Shown here piece by piece: positions 1-7,843 of a stretch of 28,137 nt of DNA (position 1 is the stretch's first letter; every line of letters begins with the position of its first letter). Source of the DNA: a virus. The translations under genes were made by a program, and so were the position numbers. The DNA lies in IMG/VR virus record IMGVR_UViG_3300001460_008321, positions 5 to 28,141 of that record. The stretch is one strand, 5' to 3'. The notes under the pieces are model-generated. The model ran no database searches, had not been told where the DNA came from, and was given only the letters and a program-made list of their open reading frames with translations.

Positions 1-14
1 TATATACATGCACT

Positions 15-116
15 ATGACCGAACCAGAAATTAATTTTACAGACGAGGTAGAACTCGACGAAACAATAGCATTTATACTAGATCGTATTGACGAAGCACA
101 ATTCGACGAGGATTGA
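15..116 (+). CDS. Small acidic hypothetical ORF (33 aa, may extend upstream)
   Basis: This short ORF starts at ATG 15 and ends with TGA at 114-116. It encodes 33 residues, about a third of them Asp or Glu, with a likely helix in the middle. The frame stays open to the window edge, so this could be the C-terminal end of a longer gene. No family is recognised. It is followed by an 80-nt gap before the Hsp20 gene, in which I see no convincing promoter. Confidence 0.35.
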   Translation: MTEPEINFTDEVELDETIAFILDRIDEAQFDED

Positions 117-196
117 TTTAGTATACCTCTATTGTCTGAGAATTTCCAGCACCCAAAACGGGGCTAGAAAAACAAAAACTAACTAAAAATAGTAGT

Positions 197-622
197 ATGA
201 CAATGATGATAAATAAAATGTTGGCTCCCTTGGTTTTCGAGGGAGATATCTTTAAGCGTATGCAGTTGTTAGCTAATGAAGCTAATACTCCATTGTATTC
301 AGGCTCAGAGCCTTACGATGCTTACAAGGACAAGGATGATAATTTTATTCTTGAGTTTGCATTAGTTGGATTAGATCAGGAAGATATTTCTGTATCTGTA
401 TCTGGCCAAACCTTAAAGATTGAGGCGGGATCTCAACAAAAAGATGATGATGCTGAATTCTACCATAGAAAAATATCTCGACGATCTGTCAAGAAGCACT
501 TTACCTTGCACCAGAACGTTGATAAGGACTCCATTCAGGCAGAATACAAGAATGGCCTACTGAGAGTCAAAATACCTCTAGAAAAAGAGGAGAAAAAAGA
601 TATAATGATTGAAGTTAAGTAA
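197..622 (+). CDS. Hsp20 / IbpA-type small heat-shock protein
   Basis: This 141-aa protein is a small ATP-independent chaperone that would hold unfolding proteins in the cytoplasm. The alpha-crystallin domain covers about residues 38-135. It begins at PYDAYKDKDDNFILEFAL, continues through GLDQEDISVSVSGQTLKIEA and ends in the family signature AEYKNGLLRVKIP. A C-terminal I-M-I fits the IXI tail that docks subunits in oligomers. The length matches bacterial IbpA. T4-like marine phages are known to carry hsp20 genes, which fits this setting. The N-terminus has three nearby Met codons (residues 1, 3, 4), so the exact start is uncertain, and no strong Shine-Dalgarno is visible. The gene is closed by a strong hairpin terminator just downstream. 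Confidence 0.93.
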   Translation: MTMMINKMLAPLVFEGDIFKRMQLLANEANTPLYSGSEPYDAYKDKDDNFILEFALVGLDQEDISVSVSGQTLKIEAGSQQKDDDAEFYHRKISRRSVKKHFTLHQNVDKDSIQAEYKNGLLRVKIPLEKEEKKDIMIEVK

Positions 623-644
623 AGCTTTGAAGTGACTTATATCG

Positions 645-682
645 CTCCTTCTAGGTTGTGCTTACCTAGAAGGAGTTTTTTT
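645..682 (+). terminator. Intrinsic terminator whose 3' arm doubles as a Shine-Dalgarno
   Basis: A perfect 12-bp stem pairs 645-656 (CTCCTTCTAGGT) with 664-675 (ACCTAGAAGGAG) around a 7-nt loop, and seven T follow at 676-682. This is a textbook rho-independent terminator behind hsp20. The 3' arm ends in AAGGAG, and the ATG of the next gene is at 683, so the same bases form a well-spaced ribosome binding site (7 nt) that is hidden when the hairpin folds. Confidence 0.9.
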
Positions 683-1294
683 ATGATCACTTACGGGATA
701 ACGGTAGCAGACGAGCTTTTCGAATTTAAAAGATTAATTAATTCACTTGAGCCATATGTTTTACCAGACGAAGAGATTGTCATCTTGGCAGATAAGAACA
801 AAGTAACTAAAGAGATTGAAGAGTTCTGCGAACTTTGCGGATTGAAGGTAAACTACTTTGATTTTAATAAAGATTTTTCTGAGTTTAAGAATACATTATT
901 TGAGTTATCTACAAAAGACTACTTGATGCAGATTGACGCTGATGAACAAATACCACCGTCTTTATTAAATGCATTAAGGTCAGTTGTTCAAAAAGGAGGT
1001 ATTGATCTGCTTTGGATTCCAAGGATTAATATCGTTCGCGGGGCGACAGGAGAACACATCAAAAAATATAACTGGACCATAAACGAAATGGGTTGGGAGG
1101 GATTCCCTGATTTTCAATCTCGCTTTGTTTCTACCAAAGGTCATGTTAAGTGGCAGAATAAAGTTCATGAGGTTTTAGCTGGAGCAAATAATCAAGCTAA
1201 ATTATCTAGTGATCCTATTGAGCATTTTTGCATCCTTCATGTTAAGGACATTCAGAAGCAAGAAAAACAAAATGACCTCTATGACACAATCTAA
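683..1294 (+). CDS. GT2-family glycosyltransferase
   Basis: This 203-aa GT-A-fold glycosyltransferase probably transfers a sugar to a surface glycan. It has an N-terminal strand MITYGITV, a nucleotide-sugar/metal motif D85-A-D87 (in MQIDADEQIPP), and a C-terminal block with FQSRFV and W..KVHEVL typical of short GT2 enzymes. I chose ATG 683 over an in-frame GTG at 632. The GTG start would put the terminator hairpin inside the coding region, while 683 has AAGGAG 7 nt upstream and begins right at the first beta strand. At 203 aa it is short for GT2 and lacks any membrane segment. Its end overlaps the next gene by about 20 nt. Donor and acceptor cannot be told from sequence. Confidence 0.82.
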   Translation: MITYGITVADELFEFKRLINSLEPYVLPDEEIVILADKNKVTKEIEEFCELCGLKVNYFDFNKDFSEFKNTLFELSTKDYLMQIDADEQIPPSLLNALRSVVQKGGIDLLWIPRINIVRGATGEHIKKYNWTINEMGWEGFPDFQSRFVSTKGHVKWQNKVHEVLAGANNQAKLSSDPIEHFCILHVKDIQKQEKQNDLYDTI

Positions 1295-2096
1295 AGTCCT
1301 TGTTAGGGTAGAGGGCGGGTTAGGAGATTGTCTTTTGTCTAATAGATTTATTCCTGCTATCAGAGAACATAACTCTGATTGTCATATTACTTTCGCTTTT
1401 GATAATAATAGAGGAGAGACTTACCAACTAGATGTTTTAGAGAGGTTTTATCCAAGCATGTCTGACAGATATTGTTTTTTGGGGGAGGTTGATAAGAGTG
1501 ATTATGATTTCTTTTATGATCTCCATATCGACAAAATGGAATGGACGACTTATGATTTTGATTGGTTGAGTAGATTCTATTACTTCCCAAAACCAGAGAT
1601 CACAGCCCCAAAAGGAGATTATGTTTGTTTGCACTTGACTCATAATTTATGGGAGCCAAAAAATCTTAAGAAGGATTATATCACCAAACTGGTCAACTCT
1701 CTTTATGATACTGGCAATAAGCTAGTCGCGATTTGCACAGAGAAAGAAAAAGAACGTTACTCTGATGTTTTGGATAAAGTTAAAATAGTTTGCTCTAGTA
1801 TTGAGGAGGCATGTATTACCGTAATGGGGGCTAAAGTTTTTGTAACCATTGATTCTGGTTTTAAGTATATGGCTTATGCCAATGGAGTTCCTACAATAGA
1901 AACTGCTGACTACTATTCACAAGTGGGAGTAACTAATCCGATGATTAAAGCGAGGTGGTTACCATTCCAAGAGAGGGGTTTACCTCTTTACTCTGATCCT
2001 CAATATTTCGCAATTGGGTTAAAAAATATTTTAGAGAATAGAATTTCTTCGATATTTCCTTATAATAATTCGATAGAAAGGACTTTTAAGATATGA
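1272..2096 (+). CDS. GT9-like (heptosyltransferase-type) glycosyltransferase
   Basis: This 274-aa GT-B-fold protein resembles ADP-heptose:LPS heptosyltransferases (GT9). The N-terminal loop VEGGLGDCLLSNRFIPAIR matches the GGLGD..L...al..lr signature. The C-terminal TIDSGFKYMAYANGVPTI matches the DSG.mH.A.a.g.P.v donor-site motif, with the usual His replaced by Tyr. ATG 1272 (or 1281) is taken as start, because earlier in-frame starts only add a hydrophobic stretch read from the preceding gene. It overlaps the upstream GT2 gene and the downstream methyltransferase gene (ATGA), which indicates translational coupling. It is shorter than cellular GT9 enzymes (about 320-350 aa). With the HldD-like gene at 19.6 kb, a role in heptose-containing surface sugar is plausible but inferred. 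Confidence 0.72.
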   Translation: MTSMTQSKVLVRVEGGLGDCLLSNRFIPAIREHNSDCHITFAFDNNRGETYQLDVLERFYPSMSDRYCFLGEVDKSDYDFFYDLHIDKMEWTTYDFDWLSRFYYFPKPEITAPKGDYVCLHLTHNLWEPKNLKKDYITKLVNSLYDTGNKLVAICTEKEKERYSDVLDKVKIVCSSIEEACITVMGAKVFVTIDSGFKYMAYANGVPTIETADYYSQVGVTNPMIKARWLPFQERGLPLYSDPQYFAIGLKNILENRISSIFPYNNSIERTFKI

Positions 2097-2743
2097 AGGA
2101 CAATAATTTTTGTGATTTTTTCGATAGGCAACCAGAAGAAAACTATGAACGTGATCATGGTGCTAGATTAGATTTTTTCGTAAAAGATTTTGAGTTGGAA
2201 AAGATCAAAAATCAAAGGATTGGAGATTTTGGGTGTGGTTATGGATGTTTATTCAAAAGATTAGATTCTGACAAAAACAAGTTTTTTGGTTTTGATGGAT
2301 ATGACTCTGAAGCAGCCACGAGTTATTGTGATTATACAATGGTAGACTTAGACCAAAAGTTCTCAGATTCTTTCCTAAAGAATGAAAAACAAGTTGATGT
2401 AGCCACATGCCTTGAGGTCATCGAACATGTTCAAAACCCCTACAATCTTCTTTACGAAATCAAAAAGATTCTCAAACAAGATGGCTTACTATATTTAACA
2501 ATTCCTCACTCTTCAATAACTCACAATACAATTTATCCAAGTTTAATTTATCCTCCTGAAAACTTTAAAGTATTCTTAGAACAAATGGCTTTTGAAGTTA
2601 AAGATGTAAGGATTCACAAAGAGGCTTTTGTACAAGTTGTCTTTACTTTGATTAACAAAGAGTGGTCGCATTCAAAAATGGTCTGGCCTAAATCTGAAGA
2701 TAAATTTAAAAACATTCCACCTCATTTCTTTGTTAATATATGA
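2093..2743 (+). CDS. Class I SAM-dependent methyltransferase
   Basis: This 216-aa Rossmann-fold methyltransferase is of the methyltransf_11/23 type. SAM-binding motif I is seen as IGDFGCGYGCLFKRL near residues 43-57. The acidic post-motif residue is FDGYD, motif II is DVATCLEVIEHVQNP and motif III is DGLLYLTIPHSS. The CLEVIEH string is typical of enzymes acting on small molecules or sugars, such as those in O-antigen clusters. It sits between two GT9-like genes with 4-nt overlaps on both sides, so methylation of a sugar or glycan in this cassette is the likely role. The substrate is unknown. Confidence 0.85.
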   Translation: MKDNNFCDFFDRQPEENYERDHGARLDFFVKDFELEKIKNQRIGDFGCGYGCLFKRLDSDKNKFFGFDGYDSEAATSYCDYTMVDLDQKFSDSFLKNEKQVDVATCLEVIEHVQNPYNLLYEIKKILKQDGLLYLTIPHSSITHNTIYPSLIYPPENFKVFLEQMAFEVKDVRIHKEAFVQVVFTLINKEWSHSKMVWPKSEDKFKNIPPHFFVNI

Positions 2744-4155
2744 ATACTTATATTGGATTTCATCAAGGCCAATATGGAGACCTTTTTATTTGTTTGACTG
2801 CGGCAAGAGTTGTAAAATCTCTTGATCCTAGCTGTAGACTTCTTTATGGAATAAACAAAAAATACAAAGATGTCGCAGAGGCTTTTAATCTCAGTGAAGA
2901 TATTGATGAAGTTGTAATTTGGGATGGTTATGATGATTGGCCCACTGAAAATGATAAGTTAAAAATAGAAGGGCTGAAGTTGAAATACGGGGACGTTAAA
3001 TTCTTTAATCCAATGCCAAAACACGTTATACCAGATTGGTATAATTACTGGCATCAGACTGAAGAGTTTTGCTTAATGCACGGTTTGCCAAGACCTCCTA
3101 AAGAATTACAAGATTTTAAATTAAACCACCCAAAGGTCGAGCAAGGGAACTACATTTGCATTTCTCCATATACAAGCTTTGGCAGAGCTAAAAATTTGAC
3201 TGAAGGAATGATTGAAGAAGTCAAGGGCTTTTGTAATTCGAATGACTTAGAATTAATTCAATTAGGTGGCTCAGATGATCCGTGTATAAGCGGTGTTGAA
3301 AAATTTAGTGGGACTTATTATGAGTCTCTTATAAAGATGTTGGGGAGTAAGGCTTTAGTTAGTGCAGATACTGGGATGGTTTGGGCAGCTTCTGCTTTTT
3401 CTCACCCAAGCTTAGTTTTTTACTCTACCAAATTTTATCCAAATTCTTCCACTTCTGAAAATTGGACTCCTAGAAATAAAAATCAAATTTCAATAGAGTC
3501 TGATTATATTTCTAATATTAATGTACCTGTATCAGAGTATTTACAAAAGACAATACTCGAAAGGACATATAGCAAAGAACAACAAGACTTGTTTGCCAAG
3601 AAGATAATTGGCGAACATGGATTTTTTCTAGACATTGGTTGTAGAACTCCTGTCGAAGAGAATAATACTAAACTATTAGAGCTATCTGGTTGGTCAGGAA
3701 TGCTTTTTGATATAGATGAAAATTTTGCGGAGCAATGCAAGAAGCAAAGGTTAAATCAAAGTTTCTGTATTGATGTGAGTTCTGGAGAGTTTATTAAAAT
3801 CTTAAAGCGGAACGGATGCCCTAAAGTTATTGATTATATTTCTATGGATGTTGATGGAGCCTCTTTAAAATGCTTGAAGAATTTGCTAGAATCTGGTTTC
3901 TCATTTAAGTGCATGACGTTCGAACACACTTGGGATTTGCATAATCCAGAAACAGAAAATTGCGTTCAAGAGTCTAGAGATTTATTGGAATTATTCGGTT
4001 ACAAAGTTTTATTCAAAGACGTTACTTTGGCTCATAGCGAACATATAGGAAAACCTTTTGAAGATTGGTGGATAAACCCTGAACTTTTAAATACTACTTT
4101 AGAGCCGAAGGAAAGCATGACTCATAAAGATATTATTAACTTTATTTACCCTTAA
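2740..4155 (+). CDS. Fusion: GT9-like glycosyltransferase + FkbM-like methyltransferase
   Basis: This 471-aa two-domain protein has an N-terminal half (about residues 1-265) that looks GT-B/GT9-like: GQYGDLFICLTAARVVKSL at the start and ALVSADTGMVWAASAFSHP as the donor-site motif. From about residue 290 a second domain begins with the SAM motif HGFFLDIGCR, then GWSGMLFDID and DYISMDVDGASLKCLKNL, characteristic of FkbM-type O-methyltransferases. It would couple sugar transfer and O-methylation in one polypeptide. It overlaps the upstream methyltransferase gene by ATGA and is 7 nt from a stand-alone FkbM gene. In the GT half the usual His of the donor motif is absent, so transferase activity is uncertain. 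No frameshift is seen at the junction. Confidence 0.75.
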   Translation: MNTYIGFHQGQYGDLFICLTAARVVKSLDPSCRLLYGINKKYKDVAEAFNLSEDIDEVVIWDGYDDWPTENDKLKIEGLKLKYGDVKFFNPMPKHVIPDWYNYWHQTEEFCLMHGLPRPPKELQDFKLNHPKVEQGNYICISPYTSFGRAKNLTEGMIEEVKGFCNSNDLELIQLGGSDDPCISGVEKFSGTYYESLIKMLGSKALVSADTGMVWAASAFSHPSLVFYSTKFYPNSSTSENWTPRNKNQISIESDYISNINVPVSEYLQKTILERTYSKEQQDLFAKKIIGEHGFFLDIGCRTPVEENNTKLLELSGWSGMLFDIDENFAEQCKKQRLNQSFCIDVSSGEFIKILKRNGCPKVIDYISMDVDGASLKCLKNLLESGFSFKCMTFEHTWDLHNPETENCVQESRDLLELFGYKVLFKDVTLAHSEHIGKPFEDWWINPELLNTTLEPKESMTHKDIINFIYP

Positions 4156-4162
4156 GTTAAAA

Positions 4163-4831
4163 ATGAATTTTAGAAATATAGAAAAATTAGCTTATTTAAA
4201 CTTTATTAATGATTCTTCTGTCGTGTATGACATTGGAGCGCATATTGGAGAAACGATTACTTTTTTTAATAATGCAACATCCCCTAAAAAAATATATGCA
4301 TTCGAACCCTGCCTTAAAAACTTTGAAGATTTAAAAAATAATACTTCTCAGTTTGGTAATGTTCAATATTTCGATGTAGCTCTTCTTGATAGGGCATATT
4401 CCTGCGAGACTAAGTTTAGAGATTGCAGAACAGAAGAACAGGATGCAGAACAACAGATTACGTATGTTGATATTAATGATTTTATAAATGAAAAGAATTT
4501 AGAGCGTCCAACTTTTATGAAAATTGACATTGAAGGCATGGAGTCTTTGGTTTTAAATTCCTTCACAAATATCTTTAGAATGGCAAGGCCAATTATGTAT
4601 GTCGAGATTCATGCAAAACCTAGAGATTTAGATGTTCAAGATTATAAAGACTGCCCTCATTGGGTTTGGCCAGAAGATGGGGGGTTCGACTTTAATAAAT
4701 TGAAAGACTTTAATTACGAAATTTTTTCAGAGAAACATGGGCTTTTAAATTTAGATGTTGATTGGAACCCATCTGAAGGAGATCATACTGGGTATATTCT
4801 CGCCCCTCAAAAAACCGTTAATTGGAATTAA
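4163..4831 (+). CDS. FkbM-family methyltransferase
   Basis: This 222-aa SAM-dependent O-methyltransferase has motif I VVYDIGAHIGETITFF (residues about 20-35), then IYAFEPCLKNFEDL with the acidic ribose-binding Glu. The FkbM hallmark FMKIDIEGMESLVLNSF is followed by PIMYVEIHAKP. FkbM enzymes methylate hydroxyls on sugars and polyketides and are frequent in phage and bacterial surface-sugar clusters. The gene lies between the GT9/FkbM fusion and gmd with gaps of only 7 and 3 nt, so it belongs to the same transcription unit. It is the third methyltransferase domain in this cassette. Confidence 0.9.
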   Translation: MNFRNIEKLAYLNFINDSSVVYDIGAHIGETITFFNNATSPKKIYAFEPCLKNFEDLKNNTSQFGNVQYFDVALLDRAYSCETKFRDCRTEEQDAEQQITYVDINDFINEKNLERPTFMKIDIEGMESLVLNSFTNIFRMARPIMYVEIHAKPRDLDVQDYKDCPHWVWPEDGGFDFNKLKDFNYEIFSEKHGLLNLDVDWNPSEGDHTGYILAPQKTVNWN

Positions 4832-4834
4832 AAA

Positions 4835-5863
4835 ATGAAAAAAGTAATAATCACAGGAGTCACAGGTCAAGACGGTAGTTTTATGGCAGACTACCTTTTG
4901 AAGAATACTGAACATACTATTGTCGCTGGAGTTCGACGATTAAGTGTTAAAAACCATGATAATATTAGTCATCTGGTAGATAATCCACGCTTCAAGCTTA
5001 TTGACTTAGACGTTGCAGATCAGGCTAATACAGAGGCAGTGATAGAAGAGGAGAAGCCAGATTACTTCATCAATTTCGCTGCTAATTCTTTTGTTGGTGT
5101 GAGTTGGAAGATGCCAGTTAATCATATGGAGACAAACGCAATGGCTGTTCTTTATCAACTAGAGGCTATAAGGAAACATTGTCCTAATTGCCGCTACTAC
5201 AATGCTGGCTCTTCAGAAGAGTTTGGAGACGTTTTATACTCTCCCCAGTCAGAGCTTCACCCTTTGCGCCCAAGAAGCCCCTACGGTGTTTCTAAGGCTA
5301 GTGCGAGGCACATGGTAAAAGTATGGAGAGATTCTTACGACCTTTACGCTATTCAAGGTTGGTTGTTTAATCATGAAGGTACTCGTCGTGGAGAAGAGTT
5401 CGTCACTCGTAAGATAACAAAGAATGTGGCTCGCATTAAAAATGAGTATATTTTAAATGATTTTAAACCTCTTGAGTTGGGGAATATTGATTCGAAAAGA
5501 GATTGGAGTGATGCGGAAGACTTTGTAGAAGGTGTTTGGTTAATGTTGAATCAAGAAGCTCCTAGAGAGTACGTCCTTTCTTCAAATGAAACTCATACTA
5601 TTAGGGAATTTGTAGAACAAGCGTTTAATTTTGCTGGCTTTGCTGTAGAAAAGTGCAAGTGGGTTGGTAAGGGTGTAGATGAGCAGTATGTGCATGAAGG
5701 TAGGATTTTGATGCAGATTAACCCAGAATTCTATAGACCTGCTGAAGTAGAGGTGCTTTGGGGAGACTCTTCAGATGCTAGGAGGGACTTGGGCTGGAAG
5801 CCTAAGACAAACTTTATTGGTCTTGTGAGAAAAATGCTTGCAAACGATATTAATTCATGTTAG
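4835..5863 (+). CDS. gmd: GDP-mannose 4,6-dehydratase
   Basis: This 342-aa extended short-chain dehydrogenase converts GDP-D-mannose to GDP-4-keto-6-deoxy-D-mannose, the precursor of GDP-fucose, rhamnose and perosamine. The NADP-binding loop G8-V-T-G-Q-D-G14 matches the Gmd-specific GxTGQDG. The active site carries S126-S127-E128 in NAGSSEEFG and Y150-GVS-K154 in RSPYGVSKA. The substrate loop FNHEGTRRGEEFVTRKIT is diagnostic of Gmd. It is near full length for the family (about 345-370). It ends the sugar cassette. No GDP-fucose synthase or aminotransferase follows in the window, so the product probably feeds a host enzyme or a gene elsewhere in the genome. Confidence 0.95.
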   Translation: MKKVIITGVTGQDGSFMADYLLKNTEHTIVAGVRRLSVKNHDNISHLVDNPRFKLIDLDVADQANTEAVIEEEKPDYFINFAANSFVGVSWKMPVNHMETNAMAVLYQLEAIRKHCPNCRYYNAGSSEEFGDVLYSPQSELHPLRPRSPYGVSKASARHMVKVWRDSYDLYAIQGWLFNHEGTRRGEEFVTRKITKNVARIKNEYILNDFKPLELGNIDSKRDWSDAEDFVEGVWLMLNQEAPREYVLSSNETHTIREFVEQAFNFAGFAVEKCKWVGKGVDEQYVHEGRILMQINPEFYRPAEVEVLWGDSSDARRDLGWKPKTNFIGLVRKMLANDINSC

Positions 5864-5872
5864 GATTGATTT

Positions 5873-6319
5873 ATGCCAAAGGGTAAAAAAGAATGTCCAA
5901 AATGTTCTGCCTTATGCTCTGCTCGTTCTCTAGTTTGTGAATGCGGGTTTAGTTTTAAAAATCAAAAAAAAACAGCCAAAAAACCTTCTTACTTTAAAGA
6001 GAGGCAACAGTTTATAAGGAAGATGCTGAATGATCAGCCTTCTATTAATTACAAACTGGATATGATCGCAGCTACAAAGCTGTTTAAGCGTTTTGAAAAT
6101 GACGTTGACTTTTTATTAAAGGTCAAGCCTCCATTTAAGTTTAATGGGTCAATAAAATATTTCTTGACCAAGGAGGGATTAGTATACTTAGATAAAAAAC
6201 ACAGGGAATTTTACTACAAGCCAAAAAACTCCGAGAAAATGGTTGACCACAAGCTCAAATTCGGAGAAGATAGATTGATCGAAAAAAGAAAAACCCTGAG
6301 AGATTTTTTAGATGAGTAA
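5873..6319 (+). CDS. Zinc-ribbon protein of unknown function
   Basis: This 148-aa protein starts with a compact zinc ribbon (C-P-K-C ... C-E-C-G-F within residues 6-26). A Lys-rich linker follows, then an alpha/beta domain of about 110 residues with no family I recognise. An AGGA sits 7 nt before ATG 5873. The end overlaps the recA-like gene by 8 nt, so the two are coupled. The position at the head of the replication operon suggests a nucleic-acid binding or regulatory role, but that is inference only. Confidence 0.6.
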   Translation: MPKGKKECPKCSALCSARSLVCECGFSFKNQKKTAKKPSYFKERQQFIRKMLNDQPSINYKLDMIAATKLFKRFENDVDFLLKVKPPFKFNGSIKYFLTKEGLVYLDKKHREFYYKPKNSEKMVDHKLKFGEDRLIEKRKTLRDFLDE

Positions 6320-7439
6320 GAAAAGTGCAAAAGAAAAAGTTGGGACTTCGCAATTTATGTCGAAGTTTTTTAAGAGTAATAAAGAATTCCACTACAACTA
6401 TGAAGAGACTGCAAAGCCTTACATAGTTTCGACTGGCTCCCTAATTCTAGATCAGTTTGTGGGTGGAGGTCTTGGAGCTGGACTCCAGCGTTTCATTGGT
6501 TGTAACGAGGGTGGTAAAACAAATGAAGCTCTTCATGTTATGAAGAATATGCTTGAGACGGTAGAGAAGACCAAGGGTCTTTATATCAAAGCGGAGGGTC
6601 GTTTATCAGCAGACATCCAAAAGCGTTCTGGATTGAAATTTGTGACTGACCCAGAAGACTGGGATTTAGGCACTTGCCTTGTTTGGGAGTGTCACATTTA
6701 CGACACAGTTTTTGATGGTCTTAGAGAATTACTAAGAAATAATCCAGATAGAGAAAAATTTTGCATTGTCATCGACAGTATGGATGGCTTGCTTCCTAAA
6801 TCTGATCTAGAGAAGACTACCAGTGATGCAGCAAAAGTTGCAGCAGGTGCATCTCTTACTTCAGATTTCTTAAAGCGAGTTAGTCTTGGAATGGGTAAAT
6901 TTGGTCATATGTGTATTATGGTCTCTCAGGTTCGGTCAACTATAAAGACTAATCAATATGCTCCTAGTGATCCAAACAACCAAACTAATTCTAGCGGTGG
7001 CAATGCAGCTCTTCACTATCCAGACTGGATTATAAACTTCGAAAGAAGAAACCAATCTGATCTAATTCTACAAGATCAAAAGGCAAGGCCAAGCCCAGAG
7101 AATTCTATTATAGGTCATTACGCGAAAGTTCATATTCAGAAGTCTACGAATGAAAGTACTGGTATGCGTATTCGTTACCCAATCAAGCATGGTCGATCTG
7201 ATGGTAAGTCTATTTGGATTGAGCGTGAGATCATTGAGATGCTTTTAATGTGGAACTTTATTGAGAAGTCTGCTTCTTGGTTTAAGATTGATGCTGAACT
7301 TATCAAGTATCTTGCTGATAGGGGAGTCGAAGTTCAAGAGAAGTATCAGGGGATGAAAGCTCTGTATGACCTTTTAGAGAACAGTGAGGAAATCACTAAG
7401 GGGATGCACTTATTTATTGCTGAGAATATTTTTGTATGA
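6312..7439 (+). CDS. RecA/UvsX-like recombinase
   Basis: This 375-aa RecA-fold ATPase would drive strand exchange and recombination-dependent replication. The Walker A motif is G63-C-N-E-G-G-K-T70, replacing the GPESSGKT of cellular RecA. Walker B is FCIVIDSMDGLLP. The L2/DNA-binding region MVSQVRSTIK ... SGGNAALHYPDWI matches a phage RecA-like family distinct from bacterial RecA. The RecA catalytic Glu is plausibly the E in the KAEGRLS block. It heads a run of replication proteins and overlaps its neighbours by 8 and 4 nt. It is close to T4 UvsX in size, but by eye I cannot decide between UvsX and other phage RecA groups, so no symbol is given. Confidence 0.88.
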   Translation: MSKKSAKEKVGTSQFMSKFFKSNKEFHYNYEETAKPYIVSTGSLILDQFVGGGLGAGLQRFIGCNEGGKTNEALHVMKNMLETVEKTKGLYIKAEGRLSADIQKRSGLKFVTDPEDWDLGTCLVWECHIYDTVFDGLRELLRNNPDREKFCIVIDSMDGLLPKSDLEKTTSDAAKVAAGASLTSDFLKRVSLGMGKFGHMCIMVSQVRSTIKTNQYAPSDPNNQTNSSGGNAALHYPDWIINFERRNQSDLILQDQKARPSPENSIIGHYAKVHIQKSTNESTGMRIRYPIKHGRSDGKSIWIEREIIEMLLMWNFIEKSASWFKIDAELIKYLADRGVEVQEKYQGMKALYDLLENSEEITKGMHLFIAENIFV

Positions 7440-7843
7440 TTTTTCTTACGACAACTGGTCGTGAACAGAAGCTAAAAAACTCATCGAAATATTTAATTGA
7501 CTGGGATAAAAAGTGTCGGAGTAAGATCCAAAAAAAAGTAAAAGACCTTTTATACTCACACTGGATTTCAGATGTAGTTTTTGAAGAGTTCCCTGTTCTT
7601 GGAACTAGAATGACTATAGACTTTTATAACGCGAATAAAAAACTTGCAATAGAAGTTGATGGCAACCAGCATTACAAATTTAATAAATTTTTTCACTCAA
7701 ACTCAAGGCAGAATTTTCTGTCACAATTGCAAAGAGACGAGAAAAAGGAATATTTTTGCGATATTAACAAAATTAGACTTGTAAGAATACTAGAGAAAGA
7801 TACTCTGAATGAAGATCTACTAAACGAGTTAGACGTAATATGA
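7436..7843 (+). CDS. Vsr/DUF559-like PD-(D/E)XK endonuclease
   Basis: This 135-aa protein has the restriction-endonuclease-like core seen in DUF559 and Vsr-type nucleases. D62 in MTIDFY is followed by the signature E73-V-D-G-N-Q-H79 in LAIEVDGNQHY, then a QLQRDEKKEYF helix. An upstream basic helix (CRSKIQKKVKDLL) resembles the part that packs before the nuclease core. The gene is wedged between recA-like and helicase genes with ATGA overlaps on both sides, so it is probably a resident recombination or repair nuclease (nicking, flap or junction cleavage) rather than an inserted homing endonuclease. It has no recognisable DNA-target domain such as NUMOD or HNH. Confidence 0.7.
   Translation: MIFLTTTGREQKLKNSSKYLIDWDKKCRSKIQKKVKDLLYSHWISDVVFEEFPVLGTRMTIDFYNANKKLAIEVDGNQHYKFNKFFHSNSRQNFLSQLQRDEKKEYFCDINKIRLVRILEKDTLNEDLLNELDVI

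Noticed and set aside
117-196. Promoter for hsp20 in the 80-nt gap
   Set aside because: No -35/-10 pair with acceptable spacing and no GTGTAAC motif; TATACC and TAAAAATA are too weak to call.
632-682. GTG start at 632 for the GT2 gene
   Set aside because: It would translate through the terminator hairpin and add 17 residues with no family match; ATG 683 has an ideal ribosome binding site.
1209-1271. Upstream start for the GT9-like gene with a hydrophobic leader
   Set aside because: The extra residues are read from the end of the GT2 gene in another frame; the conserved domain begins right after ATG 1272/1281.
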